A DNA stretch of 45,971 nt from Verrucomicrobiota bacterium (GTDB taxonomy: Bacteria; Verrucomicrobiota; Verrucomicrobiia; Limisphaerales; Fontisphaeraceae): positions 1 through 45,971 of the forward strand of contig JBAXGN010000041.1 in assembly GCA_037139415.1 (NCBI GenBank). Reading direction: 5' to 3'. The stretch's first letter is position 1; each line of letters opens with the position of its first letter. The notes under the pieces were generated by a model that saw only the letters and a list, made by a program, of their open reading frames with translations, searched no databases and was not told where the DNA came from. A program made the translations under genes and the position numbers. Shown here piece after piece: positions 8,380-16,627 of this stretch.

Positions 8380-9186
8380 TCACTGTGCTTCCTTTTCCTT
8401 TACCGGTTTGAATTCGAGGAAAACATCGGGAAACTTGTAGTACGGCCCTGCCTTCAGGCTCCGGAGAAACTGCAGAAGTTCATCGGTGTTGCCTGGGCTG
8501 CCGATCCAGAATTTCCTCCCGTAATCGGTTTCGAAGAGGAAAACGCAGGTGGCGTCCTGTATAAGCCTGGCTTTGCATGGCGGCATGGATTTGATTTGTT
8601 CCGCCGTTTCGTAGCTGGGCTCAGGGGGTGCCGCATTTGTCAGCACTTCCTTCTCGACGGTGATATTTTTCGGGATGGCGACTTGGTCCAGTTCGATGCG
8701 GCTATCGGTCCACAGGTGCACCTCCAAAAGGTAACCGGGATCGCTGGCGGCCTTCTGCATCTGCTCCACGGAATTGGTGCCTGATAGCGTACCCAACGTA
8801 CGCCAGCTTTTGGGGCAACCATCCAACTTCCAATCGCACGGCTGGCCGGTTTTGTCCCACGGGGATTTCGCCTCTCCTCGTCCCGGATGGAGAATCAGGC
8901 AATGTTTTTCCACACCTTGAAGCTGCGAGTATTCCAGCAAAAAAGCGGACAGGTTCGTGGCGGTGCCGGCAAAGAAAAAGACATCCTCGGCGTTGACGAA
9001 GAAGCCATGCACACGGTTGGTGGCATTGACCAGTCTGTCCATGCCTTTGGGCCAGGCGTCGGAGCCATAAACCCGCTGGCCGGCGGGGTAATCGGCTCCC
9101 AAGCCAAAGGCATTCACGGTTGCCATGACACACACACCGACAACCAGCGTCATGGAAATCATCCGCTGTACAAATTTCTTCACCAT
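8380..9186 (-). CDS. Exported protein of unknown function, end of kinase module 1
   Basis: A 268-residue protein with a signal peptide (ISMTLVVGVCVMATVNAFG). The mature part has no motif I recognise, but it reads like a soluble alpha/beta domain with the cysteines CDWKLDGCP and MPPCKARLIQDATC. It lies 111 bp downstream of the giant kinase gene on the same strand. Kinase module 2 likewise ends with small exported proteins, so these may be periplasmic partners of the kinase ectodomains (inference). Confidence 0.75.
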   Translation of the reverse strand: MVKKFVQRMISMTLVVGVCVMATVNAFGLGADYPAGQRVYGSDAWPKGMDRLVNATNRVHGFFVNAEDVFFFAGTATNLSAFLLEYSQLQGVEKHCLILHPGRGEAKSPWDKTGQPCDWKLDGCPKSWRTLGTLSGTNSVEQMQKAASDPGYLLEVHLWTDSRIELDQVAIPKNITVEKEVLTNAAPPEPSYETAEQIKSMPPCKARLIQDATCVFLFETDYGRKFWIGSPGNTDELLQFLRSLKAGPYYKFPDVFLEFKPVKEKEAQ

Positions 9187-9297
9187 ATCCTATTAGACGT
9201 TAATCGGTGCTCGATGCCCCCGCCATGCTGGCAAGGGGAGCGAAGCAAGCCATACTTTTATGACACCCCACCGGACTTTTCCTTAGAACCTTTTCGG

Positions 9298-12200
9298 CTA
9301 TGGCTTTTTTTCCGGAGTGTTCACCAGCTTGTAGCGCAGTTTCACACCGTAACCTTTCTGTCCATCGGTGTGGAAGCCGAGTTCACTTTCGACGATATCG
9401 AGCAGTTGCAGGATGCCGATCTCGCCGCGTGCGGTTTTGAAGTAGGCGGTCAGCGGCAAATCTTTTCGAGTCGGCTGCAGGATGCCGACAATCCAGGTCG
9501 TGTCCTTCAAGTTGTCAACGACGCCTGTTTCGGTTGATTCCAGCCATTTCGATGGATCGGTCTGCAGGAAGAGGCAGCCTTCGCCGGCAAATTGCAACCC
9601 ATCTGCGAGTCCGAACGCCTTCGCATCTGCGCCACCCGCCGCATCAATGATCTTCTGATCTTCGGCTGCCTGTTCTTTCGTTGTGCCCGGCCCGTGCCCG
9701 TCAACGAAAAGCCTCCCGCTGCGAAATTGAAACGCATGTCCAAGGCACGGCGCACTGAACGGCACGACGCGCTCCACCACCGGGCCGAAGGATAGCTTGG
9801 CATCGGCTTTTGCGCTCGGTGCGGCGATGAATTTGGCCAGGGCTTCCGGCTCGCGAGCGATGGCGAGTGGCGGAAACAGCGCAAGCCTTTCGACCGAGCC
9901 GTCATCGCGAATCACGAAGACGCGGCCCTCGCGCAGATCGTATTGTTTGCCGTTGATGTGCAGATAATCCTGCATCACCGAATCGCGCTGATAGCCAAAG
10001 GTGCGACCGTTCTCCAATTGGATGTTGTGATCCTCTTTCCACGCCCGTGGATTGGTGGTGCTGGAATCCAAACCGCCACCGGAGTTGAGATGATTCCCCT
10101 GGTAGAATATCGCATAGTGAACGTCCACGCTGTCGTCGTGCAGCAGCACCGTCTGATCGTTGTGGCTGATATGACTGCCATTGGGTTGTATGCTTCGTTT
10201 GGCAGGTTCGCCGTTGCTGACTTCAAACGCGATGACGAGAAACTTCGCGGAGCCATCCTTGCGGGAGAACGGCAGGAAGAACGTTCGCGCCCGACCCGGT
10301 TGCGGCGCATTGCCCTCCCAGACGATCAACGCATTTTGATACGCGCAGTTGAGGGAGTGGGTGGGGTGAGATTCGGTTCGCAATTGGAGCACTCCGTTGC
10401 GTCTTTGAACCCCAAGAATTCCACTCCCACCACCGGTGCCGAAGAACTCGCCCAGGCGGCTGTAGCTCCACGAAACAGCCATGCCCGGCCATGGATAAAA
10501 CCCGTAACGGTTATCCACCAGCAACCACGGTGGTTTGGAGCAGTCCAGCAGCAGTTTGCCGAGCACCTCCCCGTCAATCTCGGTCGTCTGCGAAACCATG
10601 TTCACCGGCGAGCCGATCTGCGCAGGCCGGTTCGGAATCTCCAGTTCGCGGTCCATCATTTGACCAGGCTTGCGCGTTGTCTCCGGTACCAGCGTGTCCA
10701 CCGAGCTGGCCTCTGCCTCGAACACCCGATAGCGAACCTCGCCTTTCTCCTCGGCCGCATCCGGGAGGTAGTGCTGCCATGGCGCGAGCGTGGCAATGGT
10801 CAACCAGACGGCAGTTTGAATAGCCCCGAACCATAGCGCCCACTTTCCGCATGGCGACTGGCGCACCGGGATGGCCATCCCCACCGCCGCAAGGGCTGTG
10901 ACGAGGATGGACCAGACCAACCACACAGGCGGATGCGGCAGCATGAGCCATGTTGCGGCCGCAAAGATTCCGCTCCCCCACGCAGTGCAGCAAGCAGCGG
11001 TCGCCAGCGGTGTATTCGGCACGACTGCGGGTGGAGAAACCTCCGGCGCTGCGGACGGAGCGCTGCCGACCGGCTTGTTCGCCGCGCGCCAAGCCCAGCG
11101 GATGATGAGGTAGTCCACGACCAGCGCCGTGACTACGGTCGCCACGGTTGCCCATTCGCGGACGAGAGCCGGGGCGATGTCGGGCTGATAGATTTCCAGA
11201 TAACGACTCATGTCGAGCGACGACCCCATCAGCATCTTGATAACGATGGTCCAGAGCCACAACAGGACCGCATCCAGCGCCAGCAGCGGGAACAGCAGTC
11301 CGTCGAAAACGGCCAGCCCCAGCCCGTAAAGCTGTCCTGCCGATCGGCGGATTTGTGCGACGGCGATCCACCCGAGAATCGTCGTGCCCAGAAAGCCTGA
11401 TAATCCCAACAAATCCTGCTGCAATAAATGCATCGTCCACCAGACCGGCGAAGCTGTCAGCGAAGCGAGTGAAACGAATTTCGCCATGAGCATTTGGGTG
11501 ACAAACAGACAAGGAAACGCCGCCCATACCGCCCCTACGATGGCGGTGCGCGAGAAGCGCGACGGTTGCGCCGGGCTGGCTCTTGGTCCGGCAGGTGGGG
11601 TTTTCCCGGCTTCCTTGTCGTCGAGAGACGGGAGCTGTTCAATCGGCCTTCTACAATCGCGGACAATGCTCGTGACCAGCATTCCGAGGACAAATACATT
11701 AATCCATACCACCCAGCCGGAGATGTGCTCCCCCGAGAAAGCCGCCCCGCCGAAAAACACCGCCATCACTCCCATGAACAGGATTCCGTTCGAGGCCGCA
11801 CCGGCCCAATGAATGACACGTCGCCCGTTGCGGACGCCGACTATTGGCGAAAAAAGCAGCAACTTCGATATCAGGTCCGATTGCTCTCGGACGGGCGCGC
11901 CGCCCGTCGTGGCCGGGGTTTCGGGAGAACTTGCCAGCGGCAGCGTTGAGGCAATCGTCTCCACCATCGTCTTCACGTCGCTGACATGCTGGTAACGCAG
12001 TCCCGGTTGTTGCTCCAACGCGCGCAACACGACGGCATCGAGGCGCACGTCTATCTGCACTTTGTGCGACGGCGCTTCGAGCGGTCTGCCCGGCAGTTCG
12101 CCCGTGAGCATCTGGTAGAACACCACGCCCAGCGCGTAAATATCCGCGCGATGATCCACTTCCCCTGGAGCAGCGATCTGCTCAGGGGACATATACTGGG

Positions 12201-12927
12201 GTGTGCCCATGACCGCATTGCTGATTGCAGATTGCGGATTGCGGATTGAAGCAGCGTCGGCCGTCGGCTCGTCAGCATCTTTTTGGCCGATCAACTTTGC
12301 CAGGCCAAAATCCGCGACCTTTACCCGGCCCCGACGGTCAATGAGGATGTTCTCGGGCTTGATGTCTCGATGGACGATGCCCTGGTCGTGGGCAAATTGG
12401 AGGGCATCGCAAATCTGTGGCACAATGGCCAGGGCTTCGCGGGCGGAAACCCGGCCCGTTTGCATCAATTGGCGAAGGTTTACACCGTCCACGAATTCCA
12501 TCAGGAAATAGAACTGACCATTGGTCTCGCCAAATTCGTAGAGGGTGACAATACCGGGGTGGTTGAGTTGCGCCAGGGCCTGGGCTTCGCGGGCGAAGCG
12601 TTCCGCAAATGAAGCATCATCGGCAACGCCGAGGGGAAGAATTTTGAGCGCGACAATGCGATTGAGCTTCTTTTGCCGGGCTTTATAGACGGCCCCCATG
12701 CCGCCCTTGCCGATGAGTTCGAGAACTTCGAGTTGCGGAAAGCGGGGCGCGAGGGTCTCAACGGAAGGCGGCACGAATGCGGGCCGGGCAGCGCCGATTT
12801 CCGTGTCCGGCCCAATATCCGCGTTTGATCCGAGGCCGACTTTGATGAGGCATTCGGGGCACAACCCGCCCGGCGCGTTGGCCGGAAGCGCTTTGCCGCA
12901 CGTTGAACATTTAGGTTGGGTGTCCAT
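9298..12927 (-). CDS. Giant transmembrane Ser/Thr protein kinase with zinc ribbon (module 1)
   Basis: A 1209-residue Hanks-type kinase. Residues 7-26 form a zinc ribbon (CSTC...CPEC). The kinase domain, about 70-335, has the glycine loop GKGGMG at 73-78, Lys95, Glu114, HRD at 186-188, DFG at 207-209 and GTPQYMSPE at 241-249, so it should be active. The activation segment carries a 9-bp repeat insert (see 12216-12249). Roughly eight or nine transmembrane helices follow between about 370 and 735, then an approximately 470-residue extracytoplasmic domain. The C-terminus (GEIGILQLLDI...KLRYKLV) shares the GxxxILQ...K[LI]RYKL motif with the module-2 kinase. It sits 69 bp downstream of the sigma factor gene. 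Inferred role: sensing outside, phosphorylating the sigma factor or another protein inside. Confidence 0.93.
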   Translation of the reverse strand: MDTQPKCSTCGKALPANAPGGLCPECLIKVGLGSNADIGPDTEIGAARPAFVPPSVETLAPRFPQLEVLELIGKGGMGAVYKARQKKLNRIVALKILPLGVADDASFAERFAREAQALAQLNHPGIVTLYEFGETNGQFYFLMEFVDGVNLRQLMQTGRVSAREALAIVPQICDALQFAHDQGIVHRDIKPENILIDRRGRVKVADFGLAKLIGQKDADEPTADAASIRNPQSAISNAVMGTPQYMSPEQIAAPGEVDHRADIYALGVVFYQMLTGELPGRPLEAPSHKVQIDVRLDAVVLRALEQQPGLRYQHVSDVKTMVETIASTLPLASSPETPATTGGAPVREQSDLISKLLLFSPIVGVRNGRRVIHWAGAASNGILFMGVMAVFFGGAAFSGEHISGWVVWINVFVLGMLVTSIVRDCRRPIEQLPSLDDKEAGKTPPAGPRASPAQPSRFSRTAIVGAVWAAFPCLFVTQMLMAKFVSLASLTASPVWWTMHLLQQDLLGLSGFLGTTILGWIAVAQIRRSAGQLYGLGLAVFDGLLFPLLALDAVLLWLWTIVIKMLMGSSLDMSRYLEIYQPDIAPALVREWATVATVVTALVVDYLIIRWAWRAANKPVGSAPSAAPEVSPPAVVPNTPLATAACCTAWGSGIFAAATWLMLPHPPVWLVWSILVTALAAVGMAIPVRQSPCGKWALWFGAIQTAVWLTIATLAPWQHYLPDAAEEKGEVRYRVFEAEASSVDTLVPETTRKPGQMMDRELEIPNRPAQIGSPVNMVSQTTEIDGEVLGKLLLDCSKPPWLLVDNRYGFYPWPGMAVSWSYSRLGEFFGTGGGSGILGVQRRNGVLQLRTESHPTHSLNCAYQNALIVWEGNAPQPGRARTFFLPFSRKDGSAKFLVIAFEVSNGEPAKRSIQPNGSHISHNDQTVLLHDDSVDVHYAIFYQGNHLNSGGGLDSSTTNPRAWKEDHNIQLENGRTFGYQRDSVMQDYLHINGKQYDLREGRVFVIRDDGSVERLALFPPLAIAREPEALAKFIAAPSAKADAKLSFGPVVERVVPFSAPCLGHAFQFRSGRLFVDGHGPGTTKEQAAEDQKIIDAAGGADAKAFGLADGLQFAGEGCLFLQTDPSKWLESTETGVVDNLKDTTWIVGILQPTRKDLPLTAYFKTARGEIGILQLLDIVESELGFHTDGQKGYGVKLRYKLVNTPEKKP
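12216..12249. repeat. GATTGCGGA 9-bp tandem repeat inside the kinase activation segment
   Basis: Four imperfect tandem units of GATTGCNGA read in frame on the minus strand as SIRNPQSAISN, between DFG and GTPQYM of kinase 1. The module-2 kinase has an unrelated sequence at this place. Confidence 0.75.
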
Positions 12928-12996
12928 ATTACTGTTTTCACCCGTACCTTAGCCAACGGCGGACAAATGTTACGCGGTTTATGGAAAATATTTTCA

Positions 12997-13749
12997 TCAT
13001 GGGCGGGAGAGGACGCGGAACAGGTGGCGCAGCTCGCTATCCACGTCGGCTGGCGAGGCGACGGTCTGGGCAACTTCCGCCTTGAGGCGCTTCCGGTAGC
13101 GCTCGCGCAATCGGTGCACGGCGACTCGGATGGCTCCTTCGGACATGCCCAGGGTGGCGGCCAGGGCGGCGTAGGGCTGGCTTTCGCGGCTGCCGGTCAG
13201 GGCCGGCTTAAGGGCCTCAAATAGCTGGCCGTTGCCTTCCTGTTCGTACTCGGCAGCCAACTCGCGAAGCACGGTATCCAGCAGGGTCAAAGCCCATTGT
13301 TTTTCAAAGGCCTGGTCGGGGGAATGAGTGTCGGCTGGCTCATGCGTGTAGCGGGTTTCGGCGGTGTCCAGCGGCAGTTGGAAGTGCGGCCGGTTGCCGA
13401 CCCGCTTCTGCGCGTTTGCCTTGCGCCATTCCGCAACGAGAACGCGTTTGAGCATCAATAGCATGAAAGAGCGGAAGCGGCCCAGTGATTGATCGGCATC
13501 GGCAATCCAGTTCTTTTCCAGGAGGCGGGCGAAGAACTCCTGGGTGAAGTCCTGGGCATCGTGCGTGGAATGCCCCTGGCGGCGGACGAAGTGGTAAATC
13601 GGATACCAATACAGGCGGCAGAGGTGCTCCAAGGCGGCGCGGGAGCGGGTGGTGTCGTTGTGGGACGCCGCCAGCACGACCGACCAGTGGGTGGTCACAA
13701 AAACCGGGGCCGGGCGAACCTCGCCCGGAATGGCGTCGCTTGCAGACAT
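12997..13749 (-). CDS. ECF-type sigma factor (module 1)
   Basis: A sigma-70 family factor of about 250 residues, starting at MSASDAIPGE. An in-frame start 87 bp upstream is less likely. Region 2 is visible as ALEHLCRLYWYPIYHFVRRQ...DAQDFTQEFFARLLE, and region 4 as YAALAATLGMSEGAIRVAVHRLRERYRKRLK, a helix-turn-helix. A 50-residue linker and an acidic tail make it longer than classical ECF factors, as in the kinase-associated groups of Planctomycetota and Verrucomicrobiota. The kinase gene follows after 69 bp. No anti-sigma gene is seen, so control by phosphorylation is a reasonable inference. Confidence 0.9.
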   Translation of the reverse strand: MSASDAIPGEVRPAPVFVTTHWSVVLAASHNDTTRSRAALEHLCRLYWYPIYHFVRRQGHSTHDAQDFTQEFFARLLEKNWIADADQSLGRFRSFMLLMLKRVLVAEWRKANAQKRVGNRPHFQLPLDTAETRYTHEPADTHSPDQAFEKQWALTLLDTVLRELAAEYEQEGNGQLFEALKPALTGSRESQPYAALAATLGMSEGAIRVAVHRLRERYRKRLKAEVAQTVASPADVDSELRHLFRVLSRP

Positions 13750-13884
13750 CAATGGGATATTAGCGAATGGACGCGGGTTGTTACAGGAAATTGAGCGATG
13801 CTTTGTGTTCCGTTGAATCAGTGGCGGGCCTGGCACCCGCAGCGGCCAGCTCGAAGCCTGGCCCTTGCCGCGCCAGTGAGCGGT

Positions 13885-14031
13885 TTAGTGCCGCGAATGG
13901 CGTAACCTCTCCGCCACCCGGTCGCGTGTATCGGCGGTGTCCAGGGGCAGTTGGAAATGGGGAAGGTCGCCGGCACGCTGCGGCGCGTTTGCCGGGTGCC
14001 ATTCCGCAAGCAGGAAGGGTTTGAACCCAAC
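13885..14031 (-). pseudogene. Fragment of an ECF sigma factor gene
   Basis: The frame reads LLAEWHPANAPQRAGDLPHF then QLPLDTADTRD. This parallels LVAEWRKANAQKRVGNRPHF then QLPLDTAETRY in the intact sigma factor at 12997-13749. Only about 45 codons of the region 2-to-linker part remain, without regions 2 proper or 4. DNA similarity is obvious between 13937-14030 and 13368-13461. It is a decayed partial duplicate just upstream of the intact gene. Confidence 0.75.
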
Positions 14032-14057
14032 TGCCGGATGCGCGGCAGCGATGCTCC

Positions 14058-14804
14058 CTACAGGCACATGTGGCTCACCGGGTCGCTCCAATCGCTGTAG
14101 CCGGTCGAGCCGCCCACGGCGCGCACTTGCAGGCTGTACGTGCCGCCGGGGGTCAGTTGGCTGACGATCATGGCGCGCGAGTTGGTGAACATGCCGGCGG
14201 GTTGCCACGGCCCCAAGGTGCCACCCGTGCCGACCACGGCATAACGCACCTCGTAGCATTTGGCGTTGGCGATGGCTTTGATCTTCACGATCAGTTGGCC
14301 GGTGCCGCCGTTGTCCACGCGCACTTGGGTGGGTTTGGATAGGGGCGTCGAGGGATGGTGTCCGCTCACCGCTTCAAAGCCGCTGCTGAGCAGGGTGGCC
14401 AGGTCGTCGTTGTGATGTTCTTGCACGTGTCCAGCGTTTTTGCGCAACAAGGCCACCAGGTCGTCGCGTTTGTTGTTTTTATCGGCGGTGGCCTCTTTGC
14501 CGCCGACGGCCTGCGCGGCCAGGGCGTTGATGAAAGCGGTCAAAGCCGCTGTGAAGTCCACCAGGGTCACCGGCGGGTTGGGGAACGCCGCGTTCCCATA
14601 GAACTGGGCTTTGACGCGCTCGGCCAATTCCGTCAGGCTCTGGTCCGGCGCGTTGGTGAAGCCCAGCATTACACGTAGATGAGGCATTTTGGGTTTCCTT
14701 TGGGTTTCGGGCACGTTCCCGTCCCACACGAGGGCCGGGTCATTCCAGCAAAACGGCCTGCCATCCGGGTAATGGCCGTTCCAGGTAATGGGGGTAGGTG
14801 CCAT
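14058..14804 (-). CDS. Fibronectin type III domain protein
   Basis: A 248-residue protein with no signal peptide. Residues 40-140 form a helical region (LTELAERVKAQFYGN, LVALLRKNAGHVQEHHNDDLATLLSSGF). Residues 155-248 form one FN3 beta-sandwich (PTQVRVDNGGTGQLIVK...YEVRYAVVG...SRAMIVSQLTPGGTYSLQVRAVGG) ending SDWSDPVSHM. The protein type is common in Verrucomicrobiota and often occurs in several copies per genome; its function is unknown. The upstream DNA is the 21-bp repeat array. Its first 45 codons overlap the end of the repeat-containing open frame. Confidence 0.82.
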   Translation of the reverse strand: MAPTPITWNGHYPDGRPFCWNDPALVWDGNVPETQRKPKMPHLRVMLGFTNAPDQSLTELAERVKAQFYGNAAFPNPPVTLVDFTAALTAFINALAAQAVGGKEATADKNNKRDDLVALLRKNAGHVQEHHNDDLATLLSSGFEAVSGHHPSTPLSKPTQVRVDNGGTGQLIVKIKAIANAKCYEVRYAVVGTGGTLGPWQPAGMFTNSRAMIVSQLTPGGTYSLQVRAVGGSTGYSDWSDPVSHMCL

Positions 14805-15364
14805 AGTATTTGGTTAACTTTTGACTTTAACGTTGAAGCGTGGGAAGGAGTGGAAATCGCGTCAAACCGGCCTAACTGACTCAAAAACAAGACCTTCTGC
14901 GTTCGGCAGGCGACTCTTTCCGGTTCGGACAGACTTTTGTCCGTCACGGAAACAGTTCTGTCCGTTACGGAAAGGCTTTTATCCGTCGTGGAGAGAGTCT
15001 TGTCCGCGACGCAAAGACTTTTGTTTGTAACGCCGAGAGTTCTCTCCGTCGCGCCGAGACTTTTGTCCGTAGTGGAAAGAGTTCTCTCCGGCGCGGACAG
15101 GCTTCTCCCCGTCATCCAGAGAGTTTTGTCCATCATGGACAGACTTCTCTCCGCCGTGGAAAGACTCGTTTCCGTAACGCCGAGAGTTCTGTCCGCCACG
15201 GAAAGACTTTGGTCCGCCACCGACAAAGTCTGCTCGCCAGCAGAGCGACGTTGCTCGCGGGCGGGGCAGGTTGCCGCATCACGGGAAAAGGCCGTTTCCG
15301 CGGCCCCAAGGCTGGCCGAAGAAAGACACCGCAGGTTTTCCGTGCTGGCGGAGCGTGTTTGCAT
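14669..15364 (-). CDS. Possible heptapeptide-repeat protein spanning the 21-bp array
   Basis: An open frame from ATG 15364 (or GTG 15427) through the tandem array. It gives about 15 heptads of consensus L-S-x-x-[DE]-[KR]-[ST], such as LSVTDKS and LSTTDKS. The substitutions are conservative at positions 5-7 (D/E, K/R, S/T), which favours real coding. Against it: the opposite strand is also open through the array, with the equivalent heptad RLLSVTE; the frame runs 136 bp into the FN3 gene; and there is no signal peptide or recognised domain. I treat it as possible only. Confidence 0.3.
   Translation of the reverse strand: MQTRSASTENLRCLSSASLGAAETAFSRDAATCPAREQRRSAGEQTLSVADQSLSVADRTLGVTETSLSTAERSLSMMDKTLWMTGRSLSAPERTLSTTDKSLGATERTLGVTNKSLCVADKTLSTTDKSLSVTDRTVSVTDKSLSEPERVACRTQKVLFLSQLGRFDAISTPSHASTLKSKVNQILWHLPPLPGTAITRMAGRFAGMTRPSCGTGTCPKPKGNPKCLIYV
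14910..15245. repeat. Tandem array of sixteen 21-bp units with internal dyad
   Basis: Sixteen consecutive 21-bp units with plus-strand consensus AGAsTTyTGTCCGTNACGGAA. Odd and even units alternate AGACT/AGAGT, so the true period is about 42 bp. The unit core TCCGTNACGGA is a dyad, perfect in the units at 14931 and 14952 and retained with paired changes in the unit at 15120 (TCCATCATGGA). The end units are the most diverged. The array lies between an XRE regulator gene and an FN3-protein gene. Confidence 0.92.
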
Positions 15365-15408
15365 GTCGGCGGGCAGTACACCAAGTTCCGCGCCCGCGCG
15401 CCATGCAA

Positions 15409-15678
15409 CTATAGTTGCGCCCGGCACTCGGCCTCCAACACCAACCGGCTCAGCCGCATGTCCAACGCCCGGCTGATCCGCGCCGCCGTATCAATCGTTG
15501 GAATCCGCTGCCCCGATTCCACGAAGCTCAACATCTGCCGCGAAAGCCGCGTCCGCTCCGCGAGTTGGTTCAGCGACAGCCCCGCCCGCTCGCGCCGCTG
15601 CCGGATGACCGCCGCCAAAGCGTCGCACACCGGTTCGAGCGACGTGCGCGGCAACGGTTGTGGATGCGGCGCGGGCAT
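15409..15678 (-). CDS. XRE-family helix-turn-helix regulator
   Basis: About 89 residues from ATG 15678; an upstream in-frame ATG at 15726 would overlap the lipoprotein gene. The HTH lies at about residues 20-75 (VIRQRRERAGLSLNQLAERT then RLSRQMLSFVESGQRIPTID), the standard Cro/C1-type fold. It is a DNA-binding regulator with no sensor domain. It is the last gene of a minus-strand row from the module-2 kinase and lies next to the 21-bp dyad array, which it could bind (speculative). A broken copy of its 5' part lies at 20975-21016. Confidence 0.82.
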   Translation of the reverse strand: MPAPHPQPLPRTSLEPVCDALAAVIRQRRERAGLSLNQLAERTRLSRQMLSFVESGQRIPTIDTAARISRALDMRLSRLVLEAECRAQL

Positions 15679-15686
15679 GGAAATTC

Positions 15687-16055
15687 TTAGAAGCGGACGT
15701 TCTTGCCGCAAAATGAGGTATGCCAAACAGTGTTCGAGTTTTTCAGAAACCAGATTTCGCGCGTGCCGTGTTTGTCGGGATAGTTCCAGATTTCGATCTT
15801 CACGCCTTTGGGCAGCCTATCTTCATCTGCAAAATGAGTCCCAAAATATGGCTCGCCGCTGTCGAACCAATTGGTCCTGCTCGCTGCGTCGAGTTTGGCG
15901 ACGACTTGTTCGCGGGTCATGCCGATTTTCACGCGACGGTCGTTATCAACAGAGACATTGTTTTCCGGCGAGAACTGCTGGGAAATCTTCCCGCAGCCGG
16001 CAACAAACAGCAGCGTAGCAAACAACGCCGATACGTATTGATTGGTGAACCTCAT
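15687..16055 (-). CDS. Small lipoprotein, SmpA/BamE-like
   Basis: A 122-residue protein with a lipoprotein signal (LFATLLFVAGC, lipobox cysteine at about 21). The following KIGMTREQVVAKLDAASRTN is the pattern of SmpA/OmlA (BamE-like) lipoproteins, in which a short helix follows G-M-T-x-x-x-V. It is probably attached to the outer membrane. Its ATG overlaps the stop of the preceding gene (16052-16055), so the two are translationally coupled. It belongs to the row of exported proteins behind the module-2 kinase. Confidence 0.75.
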   Translation of the reverse strand: MRFTNQYVSALFATLLFVAGCGKISQQFSPENNVSVDNDRRVKIGMTREQVVAKLDAASRTNWFDSGEPYFGTHFADEDRLPKGVKIEIWNYPDKHGTREIWFLKNSNTVWHTSFCGKNVRF

Positions 16056-16606
16056 TTTGCTTGCCCTGCGGGAGTGCTACCACCCGGTGATGCGGGTTTG
16101 GGCCACTGGTCTGGGGTCAATACTTTCCGGTTGCTGATGCCGATGGCGAAGCCGACCGCGCGCTTGTAGTCCAAGGATGTCCCGAAATCCAACGTGATGG
16201 TTTCTGCGCGGACCAGTAAATTTCCGAGCCAAACCCGCTGCACTTTGCACTGCGTGCGTGCCGTCCCCAGCAATTGTCCCGCCGCGTCGAAGACGGCGCA
16301 ACTGATGTCGTAGTCAACATCGTCGAAACAGGCGACTCCGGCTTTGATTTCGGCCTTGAGGCAGTCGTTCGTGTCCAGATCAAACTCGGTCGAGCCAAGA
16401 CTCACCAAGTGAAATGTGTGGCCTCTCCACGTTACGCCATCTGACTGCACGGATAGCGGGATTGATGTTCCCAACTTCAAGGGAACAATGTTCTGGACCG
16501 CAACCGACGGGAGCTTCGTCTGTTCCGGCTCGTTGGCGGCCATGCTAAGCAGGCTGGTGATAGTCAGCGCGCTCAGGATAGATGTTAAGAGATGTTTTGT
16601 TTTCAT
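16052..16606 (-). CDS. Exported protein of unknown function behind kinase module 2
   Basis: A 184-residue protein with a signal peptide (LLTSILSALTITSLLSMAAN). The mature part is predicted beta-rich (VTWRGHTFHLVSLGSTEFDL, CAVFDAAGQLLGTARTQCKV), with four cysteines that could pair in the periplasm. No family is recognised. It starts 21 bp after the kinase stop and overlaps the lipoprotein gene by 4 bp, so it is almost surely co-transcribed with both. Confidence 0.76.
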   Translation of the reverse strand: MKTKHLLTSILSALTITSLLSMAANEPEQTKLPSVAVQNIVPLKLGTSIPLSVQSDGVTWRGHTFHLVSLGSTEFDLDTNDCLKAEIKAGVACFDDVDYDISCAVFDAAGQLLGTARTQCKVQRVWLGNLLVRAETITLDFGTSLDYKRAVGFAIGISNRKVLTPDQWPKPASPGGSTPAGQAK

Positions 16607-16627
16607 TTCGTTTCTCCTGTGAGGACG

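Noticed and set aside
8129-8440. 103-codon open frame in the 7957-8379 gap
   Set aside because: It covers the REP-like hairpin and overlaps the end of the next gene; no protein features.
10574-11527. 317-codon open frame on the minus strand
   Set aside because: A different frame inside the kinase-1 gene; composition is Arg/Gly/His-rich with no domain.
14910-15245. CRISPR array
   Set aside because: Units are contiguous 21-bp repeats without unique spacers, and no cas gene is present.
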